Below, piece by piece: positions 8,631 through 16,013 of a stretch of DNA of 64,000 bases (its first letter is position 1; each line of letters begins with the position of its first letter). The position numbers were made by a program, and so were the translations under genes. The notes under the pieces were generated by a model. It saw only the letters and a program-made list of their open reading frames with translations. It did not search any database and had not been told where the DNA came from. The stretch is from JAAXGX01 sp965221595 (GTDB taxonomy: Bacteria; Acidobacteriota; Vicinamibacteria; Vicinamibacterales; UBA8438). The stretch spans positions 3,100,001-3,164,000 of the forward strand of contig OZ244900.1 in NCBI GenBank assembly GCA_965221595.1. The letters run 5' to 3'.

Positions 8631-10184
8631 CTACTGTCCGACGCGGTCCGCCAGCTCGCGCCGGCCGCGCTCGAAGAGCTGACGGACGCGGCCGCTGGTC
8701 CGGAACTCCGCGAGGATGGCGGCCCGGCGGCTGGCGGTGAGGCTGTCGAGAATGAAACCCAGCGTCGTCGCCATCACGCTGCCTTCCTCGGTGCCGGTGT
8801 CGGCGAAACGCCGCCGAAACGATTGCAGCGTCGTCTCGAACTCGTCCTCGTGCCACTCCTGCACGCTGGCGTCGAGCCCGACGAACTCGTCGAGGACGGC
8901 CGCATACTCCGCGCTCGGCGGCCGGTGCCAGAACGACACGTCGGGACCGAGTTCCGCGAGATGCTGCGGCAGATAGACGTTGGCACGCGCCGGCACGCGC
9001 CGGACCAGCGCCGGGTTGTAGCGCTTGACCTCGTCGCGCGACAAACCGCTCGCGCGCGCCACGGTCGACAGCGAGGTATTGCGGGGCACGCGCATGGCGA
9101 ATACCCGCGACTGCGGCATGTCGTCGATCAGTCGCCCGACCGTGTGGACGTTGCCGAAGACCATCTCCGCGTACAGCGCCGAACGCGGGCCGTAGGTGCG
9201 GAAGAGGTCGCGGTAGCGGCGGATGGAGATCGCCCGCAGGGAGCGCGCGAACTCGGAGCCCAGGAGGTACTGCTCGCGCGTGTCGCGGCCGCCGAGCCGC
9301 TCGCCGTTGATGACCGTGCGGCCCACGTTCACCCCGCCGGCGTGATGCTCCGAGAGCGCCGGGATGAAGCTGCCGTACATGGTGGCCAGGATGCTCAGGT
9401 GGGCCGCGCAGAACGGTGCCTGCGTAGTCTGGTTGTAGCCCTCGATGACGTATGGCGACAGGCGCTTGAGCAGGTTCCAGTTGCGCGGCAGCCACTGGCA
9501 CAGGCCAAGCGCGCGGGCCTGCGAGCGCGCCCGGCCGTTCAGACCCGACTCGACGATGGCCTGGGCCAGACCAATCTCGGCGGGCACGCCGAACCGTTCG
9601 TAGATGAGGCCCCATTCGCGCAGGAAGGTGCCGTAGCGCCGGGCGTGGGGCGCGAGGAACCTGCCGCGCGCGGGGTTGTGCACGACCGGCCCCACCCGCG
9701 TCCCCAGCAGCTCCTCGACCCGCGCGCGGCGGTCCCTCAGCCGGCGCGGCAGCCGCCGCCCGGCCAGCGTGTCGGCCAGCCCGGGCTCCGTCCACTCGCC
9801 GTCGCGGACCCAGTTGCCCCGCGTCGGAAACGTGGCGAGCAGCCGCCCGTCCGTGCCGCTGCCGAAGACGATGTGCCCATCCGGGATCGAAAAGATGTGC
9901 TGCCAGAACGCATAGTGCGGCCGGGTTGCCCCCAGCGCCGTCAGGTCGGCGTCGTAGCGGGCGCGCGTGAGGTCTGTGTAGGCAGGAACCGCCGGATCGG
10001 CAACCGCTGCAACCAGCTCGCCGGCCGGCGGCGGCTCTTCGTCCGTCTGCGCGCGCAGCGGGGCGCTCACCCAGGTCGCCCCCGCGGCGAGCACGCCGAG
10101 CACGACCAGTGCCGCCGCCCGCCGGGCCAGCGCCCGGCGACCGGTCACCCGCTGCCCGCAGCGAGCGGGCCGGCTCACGGCCAT
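8631..10184 (-). CDS. LysM-containing lytic transglycosylase (MltD-like)
   Basis: The product (~517 residues) is expected to cleave peptidoglycan glycan strands in the periplasm, giving anhydro-muropeptides. After a signal anchor (about 23-45) comes an SLT-type domain with the catalytic Glu in AIVESGLNGRA (near residue 213) and the supporting ALGLCQW. A LysM-like wall-binding motif follows, with SLSTVARASGLSRDEVKR and NPALVRR. The ~90 residues at the C-terminus are unassigned. The ATG at 10184 is chosen because a TATAAT box lies seven bases before it, which favours a leaderless message. The alternative ATG at 10202 would lie upstream of that box. Its upstream neighbour, a DUF169 gene, has its own promoter. 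Confidence 0.85.
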   Translation of the reverse strand: MAVSRPARCGQRVTGRRALARRAAALVVLGVLAAGATWVSAPLRAQTDEEPPPAGELVAAVADPAVPAYTDLTRARYDADLTALGATRPHYAFWQHIFSIPDGHIVFGSGTDGRLLATFPTRGNWVRDGEWTEPGLADTLAGRRLPRRLRDRRARVEELLGTRVGPVVHNPARGRFLAPHARRYGTFLREWGLIYERFGVPAEIGLAQAIVESGLNGRARSQARALGLCQWLPRNWNLLKRLSPYVIEGYNQTTQAPFCAAHLSILATMYGSFIPALSEHHAGGVNVGRTVINGERLGGRDTREQYLLGSEFARSLRAISIRRYRDLFRTYGPRSALYAEMVFGNVHTVGRLIDDMPQSRVFAMRVPRNTSLSTVARASGLSRDEVKRYNPALVRRVPARANVYLPQHLAELGPDVSFWHRPPSAEYAAVLDEFVGLDASVQEWHEDEFETTLQSFRRRFADTGTEEGSVMATTLGFILDSLTASRRAAILAEFRTSGRVRQLFERGRRELADRVGQ

Positions 10185-10191
10185 TGCGAAG

Positions 10192-10197
10192 ATTATA
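10192..10197 (-). promoter_or_regulatory. -10 box (TATAAT) for the transglycosylase, leaderless type
   Basis: A perfect TATAAT on the minus strand ends seven bases before the ATG at 10184, so transcription should begin at or next to the start codon. No Shine-Dalgarno sequence fits between. No clear -35 element is seen. Confidence 0.55.
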
Positions 10198-10216
10198 CGC
10201 ATTTCTGCACGGATTT

Positions 10217-10966
10217 TCACACCGCGTCGAAACGTCTTGCGTCGGCCGACGCGTAGCTCGCCAGCGCGCGGTCGAGGCCGACCGTGGCTTCGAGTGTCGC
10301 GACCACCTCGGCGAGCCGCTGCCCCGGAATGACGCAGGTCATCTCCTCGGAGCGCATCCCGGTGCGCGCGCGGCTGAGTGCGCAGCCGACGCTGGCTGCC
10401 ACGAGGTTCCGCTCGCACGCCAGCGCCACGATGTGGCATTGCGGCTTGCCCTCGATCGGCATATCCGGAAAGGCGTCCTTCAACGTCATCAGGCCGAGGC
10501 CGTTGATCCGCAGCAACACGACGTCGGGGGCGGTTCGCCGCTCCGCTAGCGGGCCGTAGACCACGGCGTCGGGCTTCTTCTCGACGTGCGGCAGCTGCAT
10601 GACCGCTGCCTGGTCGACCCAACCGGTCTCCAGCACGGTCGCCACGTCGTCCTTGGTGGCCGCCTCCGCGAGCGTCAGGAACCCGTGCGTGAAGCTGCCG
10701 ACGCTGCAGTTGGCGTGATCCGCCGCCGTCGTGGCGAACGTATCGCCCGCCCCGTGCATCCAGAAGACGCAGCCCGCAGGCACCTGGCCCGTACGCCCGT
10801 GCTCGTTCGGCGCGGGATGACGGGGTTCCACGTGGGCCGCCGGAACCGGCTCGCCGGGACCGTGGAAGGAGATCGCCACCGGCGCCGCGAACGGCTTCAA
10901 CGCGGCAACGAGACGTTTGTTGAGCGCCCGCCAGTCCGTCGTCGGCATGTTGTCTGAATCGGCCAT
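10217..10966 (-). CDS. DUF169 domain protein
   Basis: A 249-residue soluble protein without a signal peptide, assigned to DUF169. The basis is its overall layout and blocks such as VFWMHGAG, NCSVGSFTHGF, DVVLLRINGLGLM and the Cys-bearing CALSRARTGMRSEEMTC near the C-terminus. Members are widespread in bacteria and archaea and have no agreed biochemical role. The conserved Cys/His positions suggest a metal or redox site, but that is conjecture. The start is the ATG of MADSDNM, six bases after a TATAAT box, so the message is probably leaderless. The longer open frame upstream overlaps the divergent gene and is ignored. Confidence 0.75.
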   Translation of the reverse strand: MADSDNMPTTDWRALNKRLVAALKPFAAPVAISFHGPGEPVPAAHVEPRHPAPNEHGRTGQVPAGCVFWMHGAGDTFATTAADHANCSVGSFTHGFLTLAEAATKDDVATVLETGWVDQAAVMQLPHVEKKPDAVVYGPLAERRTAPDVVLLRINGLGLMTLKDAFPDMPIEGKPQCHIVALACERNLVAASVGCALSRARTGMRSEEMTCVIPGQRLAEVVATLEATVGLDRALASYASADARRFDAV

Positions 10967-10972
10967 GCGATG

Positions 10973-10978
10973 ATTATA
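10973..10978 (-). promoter_or_regulatory. -10 box (TATAAT) for the DUF169 gene, leaderless type
   Basis: TATAAT on the minus strand lies six bases before the ATG at 10966. That places the expected transcription start on the start codon itself. The gap between the divergent genes is only 49 bases (10967-11015). Confidence 0.6.
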
Positions 10979-11015
10979 GGGACGCTGTTGCACAGGAGAT
11001 AGGAGGGTGCCGCTG

Positions 11016-12035
11016 ATGTGGAAAACCGCAACGTCGCGTTGTGTCGCCATCGTGCTCGGACTGACCGCGCTGAGCGCGGCGTCGGCCGCCAGCGCCGCGC
11101 AGGCGCCCGGCTGGACCGCGCCGCGCACGGCGCACGGCCAGCCGGACCTGCAGGGCATCTGGTCGAACAACACCGCGACGCCGCTGGAACGGCCGGAAAC
11201 GCTGGCCGGGAAGGAAGCACTGACCGGCGAGGAGCTGGCGGATCTCCAGGCACGCCTGGCCGAGCTGCGCGAGAGCGAGCAGGCCGGCAACCTGCTCGGC
11301 GACCTGCTGCTCCAGCAGGTGCTCGACGACCCGGGTTTCCGCGAATTCGATGCCGGGACCGGCAACTACAACTCGTTCTGGCTGGTCGAGCGCGAGCTGG
11401 ACGCCCGCACGTCGCTCATCGTCGACCCGCCCGACGGGCGCATCCCGCCGCTGACCGCCGCCGCGCGCGAGCGGTTAGCGGCGCGCGGAGCAGCCGACGG
11501 CGGACCGGCGGGCCCCGAGAGCCTGCCGCTCACGGAACGGTGCCTCACGTTCGGCGTGCCGAACCTGCTGGCCGGCTACAACAGCTACTTCCAGATCCTG
11601 CAGACGGCGGACCACGTGGTGATCCTCCAGGAGCTCATCCACGACGCGCGCGTCATCCCGCTCGACGGGCGGGCCCACCTCGACCCGGGGATCCGCCAGT
11701 GGCATGGCGACTCGCGCGGCCGCTGGGAGGGCGACACCCTCGTCATCGAGACCACCAACTACTCGGACCGGGCAAGCCTGCGCGGCGCGTCCCGCAACGC
11801 GCGGGTAACGGAACGCCTCGAGCGCGTAGGCCCCGAGACCATCGAGTACACCGTCACCTACGACGATGCCGACACGTGGGAGCGGCCCTGGACGCTGATG
11901 ATTCCGTTGCGGAAGTCGGCCGCCGAGGACGCCCTTTTCGAGTACGCCTGCCACGAAGGCAACTACGCGATGGAGGGCATCCTGGCCGGCGCGCGGGCCG
12001 AGGAGGCCGCCGCCGTGCAGGAGCCCACCCGGTAG
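11016..12035 (+). CDS. secreted DLQGxW-family protein, copy 4
   Basis: A 339-residue exported family member. The signal (VAIVLGLTALSAASAASAAQA, about residues 10-30) has an AxA-like end. The motifs are HGQPDLQGIW, TPLERPETLAGKEALT, ARTSLIVDPPDGRIPPLT, TERCLTFGVP, YFQILQTADHVVILQELI, GDSRGRWEGDTLVIETTNY and YACHEGNYAMEGILAGARAEE. It is close to the consensus of the family. ATG 11016 is preferred over the in-frame GTG at 11007, because AGGAGG (11001-11006) lies nine bases before the ATG but abuts the GTG. It shares a short divergent promoter region with the DUF169 gene. Function unknown. Confidence 0.87.
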   Translation: MWKTATSRCVAIVLGLTALSAASAASAAQAPGWTAPRTAHGQPDLQGIWSNNTATPLERPETLAGKEALTGEELADLQARLAELRESEQAGNLLGDLLLQQVLDDPGFREFDAGTGNYNSFWLVERELDARTSLIVDPPDGRIPPLTAAARERLAARGAADGGPAGPESLPLTERCLTFGVPNLLAGYNSYFQILQTADHVVILQELIHDARVIPLDGRAHLDPGIRQWHGDSRGRWEGDTLVIETTNYSDRASLRGASRNARVTERLERVGPETIEYTVTYDDADTWERPWTLMIPLRKSAAEDALFEYACHEGNYAMEGILAGARAEEAAAVQEPTR

Positions 12036-12090
12036 CCGCCCGGGGTGCCACCCCGCGTCTGTGCGAGACGGGCGGAGCGCGCGATAGCGG

Positions 12091-12119
12091 TTGTGGGGGC
12101 CGGGCAGGGCTGGTATGTT
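12091..12119 (+). promoter_or_regulatory. probable promoter of the cyclase-like lipoprotein
   Basis: TTGTGG (12091-12096) and TATGTT (12114-12119) are separated by 17 bases, the standard sigma70 spacing. A leader of about 40 bases follows, with GGAGG (12154-12158) before the ATG at 12165. Each hexamer matches consensus at only four positions. Confidence 0.4.
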
Positions 12120-12164
12120 GTGCGGAATCGCTACAGGTTCGTCTTGTTTCCCTGGAGGCAGGTG

Positions 12165-13229
12165 ATGAAACTGCAACGTCCGGCCCACGTCTGGCTGCTG
12201 CTCCTTCCCTTCCTGCTCGTCCACTGCGGTGGATCCGAGATGGCCTCCGAACCCGCGGCGGAAGAGGCAGCTCCCGAGTACGTCCCTCCGCCGGTGGCGC
12301 CCGAGTCGCGCGACCTCGGCCGGGCGGATATCGAGCGGCTGATGGAAGAGCTTTCGAACTGGGGGCGCTGGGGTCCCGACGACCAGCTCGGGGCGGCGAA
12401 CACGATCACCCCGGCGAAGCGCCTGGAGGCGCTGGCGCTGGCCACCGAGGGCATCACCGTGTCGCTCGCGCATCGGGTCCTCAAGGACGAGGCGGACGAC
12501 GTACCGCTGCCCTTCGGCCACCGCATGCTGGGCGTTCCCGACACGTCCGCCGAGCCGGGCTTCTTCGGGGGCGTCAGCGACAACTACAACGTCAGCTACC
12601 ACGGCTACTCCCACAGCCATATCGACTCGCTGTGCCACATCCTGTCGGACGGCAGGATGTACAACGGTTTCTCGCACGACACGATCACCGAGGCGGGCTG
12701 CAGCAGCGCGTCGATTGCCAACCTGCAGGGGGGCATCGTGACGCGCGGCGTACTGTTCGACATCCCGCGCCTGAAGGGTGTGCCGTATCTCGAGCCGGGA
12801 ACGCCGATCTACAGCGAGGATCTGGACGCCTGGGAGGAAATGGCCGGCCTGACGGTGCGGCCGGGCGACGCCATCTTCATCCGCACCGGGCGCTGGGCGC
12901 GGCGCGCGGAGGTGGGCCCGTGGACCATCTCCGAAAACGCGGCCGGACTCCACGCCTCGACCATGCCGTGGGTGAAATCGCGCGACATCTCGTTCATCGG
13001 CAGCGACGCCGCGCTCGACGTCGTGCCGTCGCTGGTCGAGGACGTCAATCTGCCGGTCCACCTGCTGACGATCGTGGCGATGGGCATCGACATCTTCGAC
13101 AACCAGGACCTGGAGGCGCTGGCCGAGACCACCGCCGAGCTCAACCGGTGGGAGTTCACGCTGATCGCCGCGCCGCTGGCCGTGGAGGGCGGCACCGGCT
13201 CGCCGATCAACGCCCTGGCGATCTTCTAG
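12165..13229 (+). CDS. cyclase-family (kynurenine formamidase-like) lipoprotein
   Basis: A 354-residue protein of the cyclase/kynurenine-formamidase superfamily, metal-dependent hydrolases of amides and cyclic compounds. The signature region YHGYSHSHIDSLCHI (near residue 145) supplies the His/Asp metal ligands of the HxGTHxDxPxH motif in a variant form. PGDAIFIRTGRW is the typical second block. The N-terminus (MKLQRPAHVWLLLLPFLL, then LVHCGG) is a lipoprotein signal with Cys at position 24, so the enzyme should be membrane-anchored outside the cytoplasm, unlike cytosolic KynB. It is followed by soxC but has its own promoter, and a tandem repeat lies in between. Substrate not determinable. Confidence 0.8.
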   Translation: MKLQRPAHVWLLLLPFLLVHCGGSEMASEPAAEEAAPEYVPPPVAPESRDLGRADIERLMEELSNWGRWGPDDQLGAANTITPAKRLEALALATEGITVSLAHRVLKDEADDVPLPFGHRMLGVPDTSAEPGFFGGVSDNYNVSYHGYSHSHIDSLCHILSDGRMYNGFSHDTITEAGCSSASIANLQGGIVTRGVLFDIPRLKGVPYLEPGTPIYSEDLDAWEEMAGLTVRPGDAIFIRTGRWARRAEVGPWTISENAAGLHASTMPWVKSRDISFIGSDAALDVVPSLVEDVNLPVHLLTIVAMGIDIFDNQDLEALAETTAELNRWEFTLIAAPLAVEGGTGSPINALAIF

Positions 13230-13268
13230 GGGACTTTTCCCACAGCTTGGGGACTTTTCCCACAGCTT
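13229..13268 (+). repeat. perfect tandem duplication of a 20-base unit
   Basis: GGGGACTTTTCCCACAGCTT occurs twice back to back (13229-13248 and 13249-13268). It begins at the last base of the cyclase gene's TAG stop and ends 34 bases before the soxC-like ATG. The GGGGA...TTCCC core is an imperfect dyad that could form a small hairpin. It lies exactly in the intergenic space and could be a degenerate mobile repeat, a terminator-like element or a polymerase-slippage product. Confidence 0.9.
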
Positions 13269-13302
13269 GCCGGCGGCGCCCAGGCGCGCGAGGAGAACAA
13301 CG

Positions 13303-14610
13303 ATGAACGGCACGAACAGGGACCGGCGGCGGTTTCTGAAGCAGGGTGCGGCCGTGGCGGGGCTGGTGGCGACGCCGCAGGCGGTGCAGCTGGCGGGCGG
13401 ATCGGCTACCGCCGCGGCGCAGACGGTCGTCGACCACAATGCGCTCGAAAGCGTGCTCTACGGCCGCCGTTCGCGCTTCGTCACGACCACGCGCGCGGTC
13501 GAGGGGCGCAGTCACAGCGAGCAGACGCGGATCCGGCCCCACCCGCACCGGCCGAGCGCCAGGACGCCGCTGGCCGAGCTGATCGGCACCATCACGCCGA
13601 CCCCGCTGCACTTCACGACCCAGCACCACTACGGCATCCCCGACATCAATCCGGACGAGCACACGCTGCGGATCGAGGGGCTGGTGGAGCGGCCGCTGGT
13701 GTTCACGATGGACGAGCTGCGGCGGCTGCCGTTCGTCTCGCGCGTCTACTTCCTCGAGTGCGTCGGCAACCGGCCGAATCCGCGCGCCGAAACGGTCACG
13801 GGCACTCACGGTCGCATGGGCTGCAGCGAGTGGACCGGCGTGCCGCTGTCCGTCCTGCTCGACGAGGTCGGGCTGCGCGATGCGGCCTCCTGGATCGTGG
13901 CGGAGGCGGCCGACGGCGGGCGCCACACGAAGAGCATCCCGCTCGGCAAGGCGCTCGACGACGTGCTCGTCGCCTACGGCCAGAACGGCGAGCCGGTGCG
14001 GCCCGACCACGGCTACCCGCTGCGGCTCGTGGTGCCGGGCTTCGAGGGCATCTACAACGTGAAGTGGCTGAAGCGGATCAAGGTGGTCGACCAGCCCTAC
14101 CTGTCGTTCCAGGAGCATTCGCGCTTTCTGACCCCGAACCCGAAAACGCAGCGCGACGCCTACGATTTCGGGCCCAACTCGGTCATCACGCAGCCGTCGG
14201 GCGGACAGCAGCTCCCGGCGCACGGCGCCTACGTCGTCAGCGGCCTCGCGTGGTCGGGCAGCGGCGCGGTGCGCAAGGTGGAGGTATCGACCGACGGCGG
14301 CGCGAACTGGCAGGCAGCCGAGCTCGCCGGGCCGGTGCTGCCGAAGGCGCATACGCGCTTCTACCTGCCCTGGCACTGGAACGGGGAGGAGGCCGTGCTG
14401 CAGTCGCGCTGCCTCGACGAGCGCGACCAGCTGCAGCCGACCGAGGCCGAATACGCGCGCTACTGGGAGCTCACACGCGGCCAACTGTACGGCACGGTGC
14501 AGAGCCAGCTCGGACACTGCAACTGGATCCAGCCGTGGAAGGTCGCCCGCGACGGCAAGGTCACGAACGGTCTCGAGCCGGTCGACGTCGTCGTCGACGT
14601 GCACGCCTAG
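13303..14610 (+). CDS. soxC: SoxC-like sulfite/sulfane dehydrogenase, molybdenum subunit
   Basis: A 435-residue Tat-exported molybdopterin enzyme of the sulfite oxidase family. The twin-arginine signal DRRRFLKQGAAVAG starts near residue 6. The SoxC-like hallmarks are TPTPLHFTTQHHYGIPDI, TLRIEGLVERPLVFTMDEL, the Mo-ligand Cys in YFLECVGNRP, CSEWTGVPLSVLLDEVG, and a C-terminal Mo-co dimerisation domain (VEVSTDGGANWQAAEL ... WELTRGQLYGTVQSQ). The role is oxidation of sulfite or of sulfane sulfur bound to SoxY in the periplasm, passing electrons to cytochrome c. The next gene, 21 bases on, encodes a SoxD-like cytochrome. No soxXYZAB lies in the window, so the pair may act as a free sulfite dehydrogenase. 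ATG 13303 follows AGGAG at 13291. Confidence 0.85.
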   Translation: MNGTNRDRRRFLKQGAAVAGLVATPQAVQLAGGSATAAAQTVVDHNALESVLYGRRSRFVTTTRAVEGRSHSEQTRIRPHPHRPSARTPLAELIGTITPTPLHFTTQHHYGIPDINPDEHTLRIEGLVERPLVFTMDELRRLPFVSRVYFLECVGNRPNPRAETVTGTHGRMGCSEWTGVPLSVLLDEVGLRDAASWIVAEAADGGRHTKSIPLGKALDDVLVAYGQNGEPVRPDHGYPLRLVVPGFEGIYNVKWLKRIKVVDQPYLSFQEHSRFLTPNPKTQRDAYDFGPNSVITQPSGGQQLPAHGAYVVSGLAWSGSGAVRKVEVSTDGGANWQAAELAGPVLPKAHTRFYLPWHWNGEEAVLQSRCLDERDQLQPTEAEYARYWELTRGQLYGTVQSQLGHCNWIQPWKVARDGKVTNGLEPVDVVVDVHA

Positions 14611-14631
14611 CGCACGGCCCGGAGGTATGCG

Positions 14632-15267
14632 ATGAGCGAGCGGCAGAGCACACCCCGGGCGGCGTTTGCCCAGGCGGCTGCAGGCGCAGCGGCAACGCAC
14701 CGGGCGCGCGTTCGCGGCGCGTGCCTCCTGCTCGCGGCCGGCCTGCTGGCGGGCGGGGCGCTGCAGGCGCAGGAGACTGTGTCGCCCTCGGGGCTCGGCC
14801 GCCCGCTCACGGAGGCCGAGCAACACGACCGGATCGTCGGACCGGACGGCGCGGACCTGCCGCCCGGCAGCGGCACCGCCGCCGAGGGGGAGATGGTGTA
14901 CGCCAGGCGCGGCTGCGCCAACTGCCACGGGCCGACTGGCACGGAGGGCCCGTCCATCTCGCTCGTGGGCGGCGACGTCACGACGCGGAGCAACTACTTC
15001 CCCATCCGCTACTGGCCGTTCGCGCCGAGCATCTGGGACTACATTCGCCGGGTCATGCCGTACGACCGACCGGGCATCCTCAGCGACGACGAGACCTACG
15101 CCGTCACCGCCTGGCTCCTCTACCGCAACGGCATCATCCAGCAGGAAGAGGTCATGACCGCCGAGACCCTGGCCGAGGTCAGGATGCCCCAGCGTGACAC
15201 CTATCAGGCGCCCGGCACCTGGACGCCGGACACGCGCCGCGGCTTCCGGATCCTGCCGGAGCCGTGA
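14632..15267 (+). CDS. c-type cytochrome, SoxD-like partner
   Basis: A 211-residue secreted monohaem cytochrome. After a signal segment (about residues 28-46, ending ALQAQ) comes GLGRPLTEAEQHDRIVGPDG, the kind of stretch seen at the start of SoxD-type subunits. The haem-binding CANCHG and a likely axial Met in IRRVMPYDRPGIL follow. It very probably accepts electrons from the SoxC-like subunit encoded 21 bases upstream. It is shorter than classical dihaem SoxD, so it could also be compared with the SorB type. A strong hairpin begins at the first base after the stop codon and closes the two-gene operon. Confidence 0.8.
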   Translation: MSERQSTPRAAFAQAAAGAAATHRARVRGACLLLAAGLLAGGALQAQETVSPSGLGRPLTEAEQHDRIVGPDGADLPPGSGTAAEGEMVYARRGCANCHGPTGTEGPSISLVGGDVTTRSNYFPIRYWPFAPSIWDYIRRVMPYDRPGILSDDETYAVTAWLLYRNGIIQQEEVMTAETLAEVRMPQRDTYQAPGTWTPDTRRGFRILPEP

Positions 15268-15291
15268 GCGGCCGGTCGCCCGACCGGCCGC
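15268..15291 (+). terminator. hairpin closing the soxC-cytochrome operon
   Basis: The 11-base arms GCGGCCGGTCG and CGACCGGCCGC pair perfectly around a 2-base centre, or 10-base arms around a 4-base loop. The hairpin starts directly after the TGA. There is no T-tract, which is common in GC-rich genomes, so termination efficiency is uncertain. Confidence 0.5.
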
Positions 15292-15338
15292 GGCTCGCAC
15301 GGCGTACGGGGGACGTCGCTTGACAGTAGTCGTGCCGG

Positions 15339-15790
15339 GTGTGGTTGATCGAGGCAACGAAGCGAACGAAGTTCGTCCGTTGGTCGTTGATCAAACTGAC
15401 AGTGCGGATTCTGAATCCCGAAGACGTGTCACGTATGGAGTGGCAGGACATCCTGCAGCGCATCGAGGCTGGCGAGAGTCAGCATACGGCGTTCCGGCGC
15501 GGGCTCGGTGACCTTTCGGGGTGGAGCACGTCCGTGCCGGCGCCAACCCGCGAGCGAGGAACCGCTCCATGGGCCACTTCATGGCGGCGATGGGTTTCAT
15601 GGAAGGGCGCGGCACGGGCTGGTTGATCATGTGCCGAGAAATGCGCGCGTTCAATGGGACGGACCCGGAGCTCGTCCACGCCGAACGGGACCGGTTCGTC
15701 AGGGTGACGTTTCGTCTCGACGGGAAGACACGTACCGCTGCGCCGGGCAAGCGACCCAGGGGGCGAACTCCGCACCGATGCCTCCGGTGA
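15339..15790 (+). pseudogene. AlbA_2 (Schlafen-type) ATP-binding protein, internally deleted remnant
   Basis: Two pieces of one family lie end to end in different frames. The first frame (15339 to about 15520) reads ILNPEDVSRMEWQDILQR, then ESQHTAFRRGLGDLSG. This matches the N-terminus of AlbA_2/'divergent AAA-4' proteins (compare the usual ES-x-EFKRxL...). From about 15521, in another frame, comes the C-terminal end: RNRSMGHFMAAMGFMEGRG, MCREMRAFNGTDPELV and RFVRVTFRLD. These proteins normally have several hundred residues, so the middle has been deleted and the frame lost. They are often found as regulators or in defence-rich loci. The gene cannot make a functional product. The remaining 15791-16013 holds a short T-run and nothing else I can name. 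Confidence 0.7.
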
Positions 15791-16001
15791 GCAGGAGTCG
15801 CTTTTTTCGTCCTCAACGCATTTTCTGCTTGACAGCCTTCTGCGAAGCCCGCCGCGGCGCAGTCGAACCCGCGTCAGACACCCCCCTTGCAGTGCCCTGG
15901 CCGGCCGCTGGCGGCCGTTCGCCGGCCGGGGAGGGCGCGACGCTGCCACGCGGCCCGATCGGTCGTCGTGAGGCCGTACAAGCGGTTCAGAAAGTGGGGC
16001 T

Positions 16002-16007
16002 TACAAT
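16002..16007 (+). promoter_or_regulatory. -10 box (TACAAT) of the HNH gene, leaderless type
   Basis: TACAAT is followed by six bases (GAAATC) and then the ATG at 16014. The expected transcription start coincides with the start codon, and no Shine-Dalgarno sequence is present. No convincing -35 is seen. Confidence 0.5.
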
Positions 16008-16013
16008 GAAATC

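Noticed and set aside
11007..11015. GTG start for DLQGxW copy 4
   Set aside because: AGGAGG abuts the GTG with no spacing. ATG 11016 has the correct nine-base spacing.
15320..15345. TTGACA near 15323 as a promoter -35
   Set aside because: No acceptable -10 hexamer lies 16-18 bases downstream, and the only downstream gene is a pseudogene.
13207..15357. Long minus-strand open frame opposite soxC and its cytochrome
   Set aside because: Antisense composition without domains. The plus-strand genes have Tat, Mo-ligand Cys and haem motifs.
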